Source: Aureobasidium sp. EXF-3400
Lineage: Eukaryota; Ascomycota; Dothideomycetes; Dothideales; Saccotheciaceae
Length of the DNA: 64,000 nt
Assembly (NCBI GenBank): GCA_024195585.1
Contig: SWBL01000108.1
Location: forward strand, 81,496-145,495
Direction: 5' to 3'
Shown: in pieces, positions 34,321-44,900 of the stretch
Layout: the number at the start of each line of letters is the position of its first letter
How positions within the stretch are numbered: the stretch's first letter is position 1
Translations under genes and position numbers: made by a program
Notes under the pieces: model-generated
Database searches by the model: none
What the model was told of the DNA's origin: nothing
What the model saw: the letters and a program-made list of their open reading frames with translations, nothing else

Positions 34321-34425
34321 GTGCGCCTATGCTTAAACACATGCCTCCACAACACGAACTATGCCAACAAGGGCGATGCTGATTTTTACTGCCAGAATGA
34401 GGAGCTGATTGATAATGTTTGTCCC
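34321..34425 (+). pseudogene. relic of a CFEM domain, similar to the gene at 37872
   Basis: The frame starting near 34327 reads CLNTCLHNTN...DAD.YC.NEE, which matches the CFEM domain of the wall-protein gene (39096-39185) at 17 of 30 residues, including the run CLNT.LHNTN, DAD and YC. There is no signal peptide, no start in context, and the frame dissolves after about 105 nt, so this is a fragment. Two positions that should be cysteine are Tyr and Phe, but the cysteine after NT, absent from the intact gene, is present here. It is separated from the intact gene by about 4.8 kb of non-coding DNA. Confidence 0.6.
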
Positions 34426-34591
34426 TCATTTATTCAACAGATGGATATCGGGAAGAATCAATCTCATTTTTTGAATTCCCATTTTCGCAGGTCGAAGCAG
34501 TGCACAGCGTATGTCAAGGTTCATACTGCCAACAGTTTCGAATCGGATGTATTATAAACCAAAGAGGTAGATACTTAACCGTACCCATCAG

Positions 34592-35238
34592 ATGGAAAAC
34601 CCGCAGCGACAACATGCCCTTGAACGTGAAATTCAAAAACTTTGACAGTGTTGCGGTAAATCGAGCAAAGACCCTTGAAAGTTTATCTCTCAACAGGTCT
34701 CATTTTGAGAAAAGTCTACATTGCTACATGGACTTACTAAGGCCTACTAGGGAGCTGGGCGACACACCTAGCTCTTTCGGCGCATACGACCATCAAGAAT
34801 GTATGGGACTCCTTCTAAAGCTAACAAGATTTGTGACAGGCTTACTGCAATGCTTAAGAATGACGACGAGGAACTCAAGAGCCGCAGACCGAATGACTGG
34901 CGCGACCTCCAGCTGGTCTGGACTGAGGTATATATTCGCGAGCACTAGGCGGAGCTTGCAGAGATTAGAATGAAGCCGAGCTGACAGAGGAAGAGGAAGT
35001 AGATGACGAAGTCGCCGAGGGTGAGCTGGGACAGCAGACATACTCAGACGAAGCCGAGAAGGGGACGAAGTCGACAAGAGCCAAGACGGAGACGGAAGTT
35101 CCTGATGAGATTGTCAAGACTGAGGTCGAGGCGGATGTCAAGCAAGAGGCCGTTCTGTCTCCAACTACGCTTGCTACGTTGGTCGAGCAGGCCGGCGTGG
35201 ACTACAATGCCAAAGCTCGCACTGTATCAAGGCTCTAG
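34592..35238 (+). pseudogene. degenerate coding sequence with stops and frameshift
   Basis: Protein-like text is scattered over frames. One frame has MENPQRQHALEREIQKL (34592-34642) ended by TGA. The same frame later reads DRLTAMLKNDDEELKSRRP...VWTEVYIREH (34835-34945) ended by TAG at 34946, then continues AELAEIRMKPS. A +1-type shift then leads to an acidic frame (34978-35238: ELTEEEEVDDEVAEGELG... to TVSRL and TAG). The charged helical composition is unlike random sequence here. I read it as one decayed gene, possibly coiled-coil, of unknown family. Confidence 0.45.
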
Positions 35239-37871
35239 AGGCAGAGAAAATAACGCAACCTAACACCAGAGGTGATACGAACGTATCCAGTAAAAAGTTA
35301 GTGCGTATTCTCACACCTAAAATCGCATGCGTAATTAACGGCACGGTGCCTTGTCGAGACTTCACAAGATCCAAAGCCTGTCAGTAGAACATTTCGAGGT
35401 CTTCAAATGCTACGTCCGTAACATTGAGAACTAGAACTGTTGACCTTTGGTTGCAGACACCTGGGATATGGTCTTGACAGAAGCGAGAGCGAGGCAAACA
35501 GCCATCATGCCGTGTTTGTATCTTCCGGATCTGATGTTCGCGTGGCGGCATTCGCGGCTGTCCAGTTTCAAATCATTCAGATCCTGCTGTCGTTCGACCG
35601 TCGACTGAATTAGAATTGAAGCAGACAGTGCGTTGCTGATCATGGATATGTTTTTTTTTCTGCTGCTGTGAGCCAGTCTCAATGATACCTTAGTCGGTCG
35701 AATTGAAGAATGGTGAAACAAGATACATCTATGACAGACATTGACGACAGACTCTGGCTTTGGCTAGAGGCTTCGCTCGCCAAAGCAGTATGTCCGTGTC
35801 TCCACTAGGTCGTGGTATGGATGTGGCTTGTCTTCGTTTGGGACAAAGACGCGAGTGAAAACATTTGCTAGAGACGGGATCGAATAGGGCAAGGGCAAGA
35901 TCGATATACCCTTTCTACCGCAACTATCGGTGAGAAGTCTAGATGGCCAGAGCTTTACGAGAGCAGAAGTCGGGAGAGCGGAATGGCGGGAGGTGCATGG
36001 ATCCAGCACCTACCTAAGCGGATCATCGCGAACCTGATACGTGGGGTGATGGCCGGCGCCCAATCGAGCAGGTCTGTAGGTATTGGCGAGACCTAGAAGT
36101 GCAAAGAAGCGCGATGCAAAGTGATTCAGGAACTTCAACCGACCAATAGATTAATTCGGCCGAGTGATCAGAAATGCAGACTCCGCAGATGAAGGTCGAG
36201 GTCTAGTAAGACATGAGAGATTTGACGCCGAGTCGGTATGCTCGTCCAAGACGGATAGAGATTCGACTGTTCTATTGGCCTCCAGACTTGACAGGTCTTG
36301 TGATAGTAAAGATTCCGACAGACCCGTATACTGAGTCCACTGTCTATGTCGCCATGTGTCGGCCTCGTGCTCGGTCGTCGGCGGGTGAAGCCTTCCTCAT
36401 ACAGCCGCTCTATTGTTTCGGGTGATTCGAAAATAGTACGCGATTTCTCTTAACTCTAAGCTGTACCGTCAGCATTTCCTTCGAACTTTGTTATGGAGAG
36501 CGATGAGGGCATGTTTCAATCTGATCCGAGGATGCTCTCAGATTTGGGATTCTGTGTTTCGAAACCAATGCCAAGCCACGACTTTGGGAGGCCAGCGTTT
36601 CGGACAAGCACGCCTCCAACGTTCTTCCTCCCTCATCTGGCGGATAAACAGACACCGAGCACAGCTGCAGAGACTCAATGTATACTCTACCTAGCCGTGG
36701 GCTCTCTCCGTGAGATACATCATGCTGAATTCTCTGGGATTGGACCGGCTGTTCGTATATCGTGTAGGAGATCGATGCATCCATAGTAAGCAAAGAAGCC
36801 CCTGATCTGCAAGACGACTCGCTTGACCCGGAAAGGGTCTCTCGGGTCCACATACCAAATCGACAGACCTCGTGGTTGGCTTCCGAAGTGAATCAAGCGC
36901 TTCGCGAACAAGACCTGAATAAGCACTGCCACAATAGTAGTGTCTCAATTGAGCGAGTTGATAATTAAGATGAAATCACTACTGGATCGAAGAGGCTGGG
37001 AAGCGCTCGACTCAGAGGCGCTCGAGCTTGGACCAGAACAGTGGGCGTCTCGCTCGGTGCAGCCGTGAACAGATCGCAGCTGCCTCTTTACGTTTTGCAA
37101 AAACGTTGACGGAGATGCATGCCTGTTGAACTCTTGTTCTGACCACATACGGTGTATACAGGCAAGAGAACATAGCAAGATATGCGCGACGAAGACCATC
37201 GTCTACAGATCTACCGGCAGTCGATATACAATCATTCGCCAGCGACGCAAATAGCAGCGGATGATTTGCCCTAGTCCAGAATGCTGTCTCCCGGAATTAA
37301 CAGTAAACAGGGCATCATAATTTCTCTTGATTGAAGGACTTCCAGACAGAGACATGCGGACTATGGGACGAACGGATCCGGCTGAGTCTGAAACAAATCG
37401 CATCAGTATCCACGAGGAAGACCTTCTCCGGTGAACGATCTCCCGCTTCTTCGACAACTCCACATGAAACGCCGGCTGCAGCCTGCCCCGTATTCTATGA
37501 CTTGGTACCTGCATTAGACTGGACCTTGGTGGCGGTCATGCTCGGTTTATGGCTTACTTGGTTGACTACTGATGGCCAAACATGCGACAGCAGCGCATCG
37601 CGCTCGTGCCATGTCACACTGACTCTACATCTGATATTCCATGCTACCCAGTAGATTGAAGAGGCGAAATGTCTATAAGGTATGGACATGTCCCTCCAAC
37701 ACTGACTGTTTCTGCTCATTCAGTCTTCCTTCTTTTCGTATCCAACCCATTCTTTCTTTGTTGGAGAGTCAGAGTCGTTCGTTTTCTCTACTCCCTTGTC
37801 TTTTCCACTACATACCACGGCAGCTTCCTGTCAATCTTATTATTTCCCTCTATAATCGTTAGACCAAAGCT
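35239..37871. other. gene-poor interval, no supported gene
   Basis: 2.6 kb without a convincing ORF on either strand. Short minus-strand patches read protein-like (for example 36720-36932 with FGSQPRGLSIWYVDPRDP, and 35764-36009) but lack starts, splice sites and continuity, consistent with old gene remains. The final 200 bp before 37872 form the CT-rich promoter/leader of the wall-protein gene, with a CTCTATAATC word at about 37849-37858. Confidence 0.55.
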
Positions 37872-40800
37872 ATGCAGCTCACATCCGCCACTCTCCTTGT
37901 GGCCGGCCTTGCCGTCCAGCAGGCCTCTGCTACTTTCCCCTGGTTGATTGATGCCGGTAAATTCAGCACTTGCAGCAACACCGACACTACATGTTCGACC
38001 GAGCAGCACAAGGGCTACGACTGGACCGGCCTCAACATTGGCACCCCCGTCACTAGCTACGGCGCCAACACCTTCTCTGGTGGCTGGACTTGCAACAGCA
38101 TCAAGTCAAAGCGTGATGAGCTGACCAAGCGCACCTTCAACTCAAAGTGCGTCTCTGGTAAGCTTCCCTCAAGAGGCTCTTCTGGCTTCTCATCCAACAA
38201 CGGCGCTGGTAGCCTTTCTATTGGATGCAGCGGCGAGAAGAACAAGTTCTCTATCTCCGAGATGCATATCTCCTCCACCTACAACACCAACGTTGACTGC
38301 CACTACAACATGCCTGACGGCTCTGTCTGCAAGCACAGCGTTCCTTGCAACGCTGGTGGTTCCGTCGTCAAGAACACCCAGTGTGGTGGTGCCATTTCGG
38401 TCTCCTTCTCTCACGGCAAGCCCAGCTCTGGCAACTCAAACAAGGGTGATTGCAACCTCAACATCCACTCCGTTGGCTTCGCTTGCGGCTCTGGCTCGTC
38501 TTCCACTACTGGTGTTTCTCTTCCCTCTTCGATCGCCACTCCATTGTCTTCGGCCGTCTACGTTTCTTCTGAATTCGTGTCTTTCAGCACTGCCTCGCCC
38601 GAGACCACATCTTCTGAGCTGAGCCCAGAGACCACTTCCGCCGAGTTGCCTTCCACCACCCCTTCATCTGCCAACACTGTCATCGTCTCGAGCGGTGAAA
38701 TCGTGGTCCCTGGTACCTCGGTTCCTTTCCCCACTGGTGCCCAGAACCAGACTACTGCTCAGCCTACTGTTGATAGCAGTGCCGTCTATGTTCCCACCAG
38801 CTCGGAAGTTTCTCCTGCTCAGTCTTCGGCCTCTTCAACTATTGTTTCTTCAGTTGGCACTGGTATCTACCCATCGATTCCCGTTGGCACTGGATCATCT
38901 CCTTCTAGCAGCGCCGTTGTCCCCGTCGGTACTGGATCTTCTCCTTCGAGCAGCGTTGTCGTTCCCGTTGGCACCGGCTCTTTCCCCTCTGCCAGCACTG
39001 GCGTCTACGCTAACAGCACCATTGTCTCGTCTGCCACCACCTCATCTGCTAGCAGCCCCATCCCTTCGGCCGATTGCCCAGGAACTGTCCCCTCATGCCT
39101 TAACACATACCTCCACAACACCAACTGCTCCAGCAACGCCGATGCCGACTGCTACTGCAAGGATGAGGACTTCATCAACAGTGTCTACCAGTGCATTGAT
39201 GCTTACGGTGGTTCCGATGAGAACGTTTCTCAGGCTATGTCCTACATGGTCGGCATCTGCGCCAAGGCCATTCCCTCCAACCCTGCCATCATCACTGCTG
39301 TCCCTTCGACCATCGACATCCAGCCTACCTCATCGACTGTCAACGCTGTCACCGGCTCCCTGAGCTCTGCTGTTCCCGTTGCCTCCTCGGATGTTCCTGC
39401 CGGTTCTTTGACCTCAGATGTTCCTGCCAGCTCTGCCACTGACTCGATCGTTTACGTTACCGACGTCGTCAAGAGCACCTTGACAACATGTCCGATTGGA
39501 GCGACAATTTCGACTGCTGGCTCCACAACAGTCCTGACTGCACCTTCTGTTATCGCTACTGAGATCACCACCGAGTCGACCATCACTGCCTCGATCATCT
39601 CTTCTATCACTGGTGCTCTTCCTTCTGGCGAGTCTGCTTACGAGACCTCGCCCGTCGAGACTTCAGCTGGCCAGGCCTCTCCTTCCGAGACCGCCCCTGT
39701 CGAGACGTCATCCGCATCTGTTCACGTCCAGGTTCCCGTAACTGTTACCTTGTTCAGCACTCAGATTGCCACCATCACCTCGTGTGCCCCTGAAGTTACA
39801 AACTGCCCTGCTCGCGAGTCGACAACTCTCGTCCCCACTGCCAGCTCTGTCAGCAGCATCTGGATCCCTGTCACCTCTGCTCAAGAGACTTCTCCCTCAG
39901 AGACCTCCCCTGTCGAGACTTCTCCCGCTGAGAGCGTCCCTGCTGCTTCCTCGGGTGTTTACTCTGGTATTGTCTCCACTGCTGTCCAGGTTCCTACCGG
40001 CTCCAGCCCGGCCTCCTCCGCACAAGAGACTTCGCCCGTCCAGAACACCTCCGCCCAAGAGTCTTCCCCTGTCGAGACTGCTCCTGCAGTTTCTTCCAGT
40101 GTCTCTTCCGGTGTCGTCTCATCCGCTGCTGAGCTCCCCTCACCCTCAAGCCCTGCATCTTCTGCCGCTTTCGAGACCTCGCCTGCCGAGACCACCCCTG
40201 CAGTTTCCAGCGCTCCTTCGGTTCCCAAGACTGTTACTCTCTTCAGCACCAAGATCGATACCATCACTAGCTGCGCTGAGGATGTTACAAACTGCCCGGC
40301 CATCACCAAGACCTCTTTGATCGCAACTGGTGTCACTACCGCACCCTCTGCCTACGAGACTGGTGCTGTTCCCGCTTCCTCCGCACCCGCTGTCCCTGAG
40401 GTTCAGAGCACTGTTATCATCACCGATGTTGTCAAGACTACCATCACCACATGTCCGATCGGAGCCACAATTTCGACTGCCGGATCTACCACCGTTTTGA
40501 CCGCTCCTAGCGTTATCACTTCTCAGATCACCATCAAGAGCACTATCTCGACTACTGTCCCTGCCCAGACCCAGACTGTTGTCTCGCCCGAGTCTTCTTC
40601 GGCTGATGCTGTTATGCCCTCGTCCGTCACCAGCGCTCCTGCAGTTCCCGCAGCTCCCAAGACTTTGACCATCTACTCTTCGGTCGTGGCTACCATCACC
40701 TCATGTGCTGCCGACGTTACCAACTGCCCCGCATCTTCCACAGTCATATCGACTTCTTTCTACGCCGTCGGTACCACCGTCTCAGAGGCTTCCAGCGTTC

Positions 40801-41321
40801 CTGCTATCACTGGCTCTGAGATTGCACCTGCCACCACTGCGCCTGCAGTTGTTCCCAGCACTCCCGTCCAGCCCATGACTACTATCACCTACTCTTCTGA
40901 GCTTGTCGTTCCTGCCACCTACACTGCTGGTGAATCTCAGGGCGCCACCATCCCCAACTCGAAGACCACCTCGACCATCCACAGAACTCTTACCGTTCCT
41001 CAGGTCCAGTTCATCACTGCAACTGTCAGCGGCAAGCCTACTGTCGGTCTCACTTACCCCTCGGCTGTCCCTGCCACCACCACCCCTGAGGCCGTCCCTA
41101 CCAGCCCTATTGCCGATGCTGCCACCCCCGCTGTTTCTGCACCTGCAGTTTCTGCCGCCAGCTCTGGCTTCGCTCCCAAGTCTTCCACTCTGGCCAGCAC
41201 CTACAACGTCCCTGCTAAGCCGACCGGTAGCCCTATCTCCTACACCGGAGCTGGCACCAAGGTCAGCGGCTCTTTCGCCGCCTTTGCCCTTGCCGCCGTC
41301 GCTGCAATCTTTGTTCTGTAA
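37872..41321 (+). CDS. GPI-anchored cell-wall protein with CFEM-type domain, Ser/Thr-rich
   Basis: Intronless, 1149 aa. Signal peptide (1-20, ending ASA). A cysteine-rich N-terminal domain follows (about 21-205, with KSKRDELTKR, a likely basic processing site near residue 80). Next come a Ser/Thr/Pro/Val stalk, a CFEM-like domain (about 401-465), a long Ser/Thr stalk with internal repeats, and a C-terminal hydrophobic tail (SFAAFALAAVAAIFVL) after a small-residue site, the signal for GPI anchoring. The CFEM region has the DADCYC core and GIC terminus. Against the eight-cysteine pattern the second and seventh cysteines are Tyr, with one extra upstream Cys. CFEM proteins often bind haem or act at the cell surface; with two key cysteines changed, haem binding is doubtful. 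Very heavily O-glycosylated in all likelihood. Confidence 0.85.
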   Translation: MQLTSATLLVAGLAVQQASATFPWLIDAGKFSTCSNTDTTCSTEQHKGYDWTGLNIGTPVTSYGANTFSGGWTCNSIKSKRDELTKRTFNSKCVSGKLPSRGSSGFSSNNGAGSLSIGCSGEKNKFSISEMHISSTYNTNVDCHYNMPDGSVCKHSVPCNAGGSVVKNTQCGGAISVSFSHGKPSSGNSNKGDCNLNIHSVGFACGSGSSSTTGVSLPSSIATPLSSAVYVSSEFVSFSTASPETTSSELSPETTSAELPSTTPSSANTVIVSSGEIVVPGTSVPFPTGAQNQTTAQPTVDSSAVYVPTSSEVSPAQSSASSTIVSSVGTGIYPSIPVGTGSSPSSSAVVPVGTGSSPSSSVVVPVGTGSFPSASTGVYANSTIVSSATTSSASSPIPSADCPGTVPSCLNTYLHNTNCSSNADADCYCKDEDFINSVYQCIDAYGGSDENVSQAMSYMVGICAKAIPSNPAIITAVPSTIDIQPTSSTVNAVTGSLSSAVPVASSDVPAGSLTSDVPASSATDSIVYVTDVVKSTLTTCPIGATISTAGSTTVLTAPSVIATEITTESTITASIISSITGALPSGESAYETSPVETSAGQASPSETAPVETSSASVHVQVPVTVTLFSTQIATITSCAPEVTNCPARESTTLVPTASSVSSIWIPVTSAQETSPSETSPVETSPAESVPAASSGVYSGIVSTAVQVPTGSSPASSAQETSPVQNTSAQESSPVETAPAVSSSVSSGVVSSAAELPSPSSPASSAAFETSPAETTPAVSSAPSVPKTVTLFSTKIDTITSCAEDVTNCPAITKTSLIATGVTTAPSAYETGAVPASSAPAVPEVQSTVIITDVVKTTITTCPIGATISTAGSTTVLTAPSVITSQITIKSTISTTVPAQTQTVVSPESSSADAVMPSSVTSAPAVPAAPKTLTIYSSVVATITSCAADVTNCPASSTVISTSFYAVGTTVSEASSVPAITGSEIAPATTAPAVVPSTPVQPMTTITYSSELVVPATYTAGESQGATIPNSKTTSTIHRTLTVPQVQFITATVSGKPTVGLTYPSAVPATTTPEAVPTSPIADAATPAVSAPAVSAASSGFAPKSSTLASTYNVPAKPTGSPISYTGAGTKVSGSFAAFALAAVAAIFVL
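38902..38995 (+). repeat. short tandem repeat inside the wall-protein stalk
   Basis: The peptide unit PVGTGSSPSSS-VV recurs three times in a row (first starting near 38881), with about 48-51 nt spacing and few differences, the usual source of length variation in fungal wall proteins. Confidence 0.6.
39461..40770 (+). repeat. dispersed internal cysteine-containing repeats of the wall protein
   Basis: Two copies of a TCPIGATISTAGSTTVLTAPSVI unit (about 39488-39556 and 40451-40519) and three copies of a TLFSTxIxTITSCAxDVTNCPA-type unit (about 39749, 40234 and 40663). Each second-type unit carries a cysteine pair. The two copies of the first unit also share uncommon codons (ACATGTCCGAT, ACAATTTCGACTGC), suggesting recent duplication or gene conversion. 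Confidence 0.7.
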
Positions 41322-41934
41322 ATTCTAGAGCATTTTGCATAAACTTGTACAAAAAATGATTTCCTTTCTCAAAGAGTTCAGAGAAGCAAAAGATGTAAGG
41401 AGGATGTAATGGATGGAGTAGCCCGAAAAAACGCGCTTAATCGTCTCCGGTCTGGTATTGAAGAATGAAATGTATAGCGTTTGTTTTTAGCTCTCACGCT
41501 CTGTTTCATAAGCAGAAGACGTTTCCCTTTTCTTTTCACGACTTTCCTTAAACAGTACGCCTAGATAGCGGCATTTATTTCCTATTATCAAAACAAGTCA
41601 ACAATCTGACATTTTCAAAGAAATTTCAAGTGCAGCGCGTGTGAGGATATTGCTTTAGAAAAGAGTTTTGATTGTTGGGTGTTCAAGAGGACAATATTGA
41701 CGGAACATGAAGCGAGACTCCGAATTACTTTTGATCTAGCTGCTGAACACTGCTTGATAGAAAGCGAAGTCTGGTTCGTACCTTTTCAAAAGGTAAACGT
41801 CCATCGTTATATCATGTCTCCATTATCCGGATTCATCGAGCCTATCTTTCCCTCCCCGATATCTGGTGTGATTTTGAGTTCCCTCTTTCCCCCAGCAAAC
41901 TCGCTTTTCTCGATTGCATTCTCATCTTACTGCC
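41322..41934. other. convergent intergenic region
   Basis: 613 bp between the stop codons of the wall-protein gene and the RdRP gene; AT-richer. Holds both 3' ends. One 105-codon ORF (41679-41996) overlaps the RdRP end and lacks family-like content. Confidence 0.5.
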
Positions 41935-44900
41935 TCAAGAGCGACGGAAGCGTGGCAAAGCATGCCTTCCCATATCGATCGCAAACCATCTCTTGATCTC
42001 TCTCAAACAAACGCCAGCAGCGATATACTTCCAGCTCTGCAATTCTCCCACCTTTCTGTCTCCATCTGATGGCTCGTTCATACCAACGGCGAGACAAGCA
42101 AGTGCTCTGGGCAGAGCTTCCTCATTGCGGTCGTTTTCGTCGTAGTCACCGTCGATGATGCGAGAGATGGTGAACGTGAGGACTTCCTCAAGCTGTTTGC
42201 GCATGGCTTGAGTGAGTTCACGGACGCGTTTCGATTGCTTGCCGCCGTCACGGCCGAGGATGGTGCCGGAGAAGATTTCGGTCTCCGTCAGAGGATGACG
42301 AGGGGACGAAGCAAATTGATAGAGTGATTGGAGCAAGGTCTGCTCGTATCTGTGGAACAGTCAGTGACTTTGAGCGATGTGATCGAGCGGTCGAACTCAC
42401 CCGTATTTGATCTGTCTAGCCAGATCCAGGTGGTGCTCCCACTGAATGATCTCTGTGTGCTGCTGGATGTAAGTCCAGAGAGTTGGGAGCACAGAATCTT
42501 CTTGATCAGGAGACACTCTGCTAGCATTCTGCAGGTCTCTCAAGAACATGTGCTCATCAATGGCACGGTAAAGGTGACCAAGCGCCTTCTCACTGCGATA
42601 ATAGCGGACTGCGCGGATGTTATCCAGATCGCCCATGGGATCGCTCTCATCTTCTTCCTCGTTCTGAACCGCATCTTCCAAGCTTGTGAGTCCACAGGAC
42701 TCAATGATAACACGGGGACTATGAGCCATGAAATCGGGCTTTGCAGACTGAGCCTTTGGAGCCAAATCAATGCTCACCTAAAACAGTTAGCCTATGAATC
42801 ATACCATTTATACACCCATGTACCGTCGTTCTCAACTCCGCGCTCTCCGCAGTAGTAGACAGCAACATGACACCAAAGAAATGTACGCCCATCTCGAGAA
42901 CGACCTTCGCGACAATCTTCAACGAGCACATGGGGAAAAAAGTCAAACTTACCGCTATACCAGTCTTTGAAAAGTCGACAGCTGTTGATGCCATGCCTGC
43001 AAGCTTGATGCAGTCGGGGTCGAATACGCCGTATGGCCTCTGGTCGGCCAGCTGTACGTGGCGGCTACATATCTGACCCAATTGATCGGTCTCCATGAAC
43101 TGGATAAAGAAAGAGCTCATATCGGTGATAGTGACCTCGTGCTCAAGCTCCATACCGGGAACGCGAGGGTAGTCAGCTGGGGGAGCAATATCTCTTTGAG
43201 GCATCAGAGTGGGCTCAAAGATAACATTGTAGAGATCTCCATCCAGATCACCACCACTCAACTGACCTGGAGTAAAGGCTCGATTAGCATGTCCTCAAAG
43301 CTTTAGATTCAGGAATCTCGGATTGACTTACTGGGTAGATCACGGTTGCCGTGCTGACTGAAGACAACGCAATTACGAAGGTGACTGAGGGGAGAGTCGT
43401 CGGGCACGTCGATGGCCTCCACCGTTCTGATATCGCCTGGATGAAGTGCCGGAGAGCGTGTGATGATGACTTTACCTCCTGTGAGGACTTTCCTGGGCTC
43501 ATCCAAGGCACTCTGAGTGACAACGTAGATCTGGCCTTCTTTCAGATACCCGGTCTCGTCCATAATACCAAAGAGAGTTATGCCGTTCTCGACAGGTATA
43601 CGACCCCTATATTTGATCTCGCGCAACTTTGTGATCACAGCCATCTCAACAACCCCACGGAGGAATGTGTCGTCGTGGTACTCAAAACCAATATCGGACA
43701 GCATCTTCAGGAGACCTGGTAGTCGTGCGGCTTTGCTAGTTTGTGTTTCGTTGAGGAGGAGAGAGGCGTTGAAAGTATTCGTAGTCATCATCCGCAGCCT
43801 CTCCACCGCTCTGTCTTGTAGTGTCATGAAAGATTCGAGAGGAACATCCAGATCTTCAAGGATCTTAATGAACTGACGATTGAGTACCATTGGGTATGGT
43901 CGCCATGCCGCACCGCAGACCTCGAGTGTGATCGAGCTCGAGCCCGTAAATTTTTCCATGGAAGGCCGAATATTGAACTGATCCTCGACAAGGCGGGAAT
44001 CCAAAGATACCACCCCTTTTGCACCAGCGAATCTGATCTGAAGAATGACGGGCTTGAGAGTGCGCCTCGATCCATACACACGCCAAACTTTTTGAAGCAG
44101 ACCAAAAAAATTGTACCGCAACCATCGCTGAAGCATCGACCGTTGCGTTCGACGTCCCGAAGCCTGATCTGTATATCAGCTTCCACTTCCACAGTTCCGG
44201 TGGTATCAGAGAAGGCTTGTCCGATACGGGCTGCACATTTTGCTGGGATACGTATGTGTCCGAAGTCCCCCAAGTTTTTGATGAGCTCTGGAGCGGATAG
44301 AATTCTTCCTGAGAGTTCAAAAGGCGCCATGAACCAGCAAGTCTGTGAGCGAAGACTTGAATGCGAGAACCCCAAGAATGAGAAGCTTTTCCCTGCGATG
44401 TGATATCCCGACTCTATGAACGTCTTGAAACGAACATAAACACCTTTTTGTTCGGAATGAGCATCATAACATACAGGTTCGCCATTTTCGTCTGTGAAGG
44501 TGACTCGTAGGAAGCAATCGGAGTGATCTTTGCAATGTCTTAGCACGCGATTGCTGACTTCAGGTTCTGGTCCTTCGAGATAGACGCGGGTGGGCGTAAC
44601 AGTAAGCTTGTGTACAAGGACGATATGGGCATGGCGGTTGAGGAGCTCATGTGGACTCTGAGCCCTGGAAACGTCATACTCCTGCGCGTAATCAAGTAGG
44701 TTATTGGCCATAGTCTGTAGAGAATAGTCTTCCGGCTCTGAGTGAGGTCCAAGTGCTTGCAGACTTCGATACAAGCGCCTCAAGGATTCAACGATGACGG
44801 TTTCATCGTGATTGGCCATCAACAAAGAAATTGTCGGAAGAATATCGAGGACTTGGTCGGGTGAGAGCACGCCGTTCCTGGCCAACCGAAGCAGCTGGAA

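Noticed and set aside
34321..34557. Independent intact CFEM gene at 34.3 kb
   Set aside because: No signal peptide, missing cysteines and no continuing frame; better read as a fragment.
44104..44132. Short intron (GTACAATTTT...AAAAG, minus strand) to explain the RdRP frame change
   Set aside because: 29 nt is too short for a spliceosomal intron in this genome, and it would delete the conserved GTI residues.
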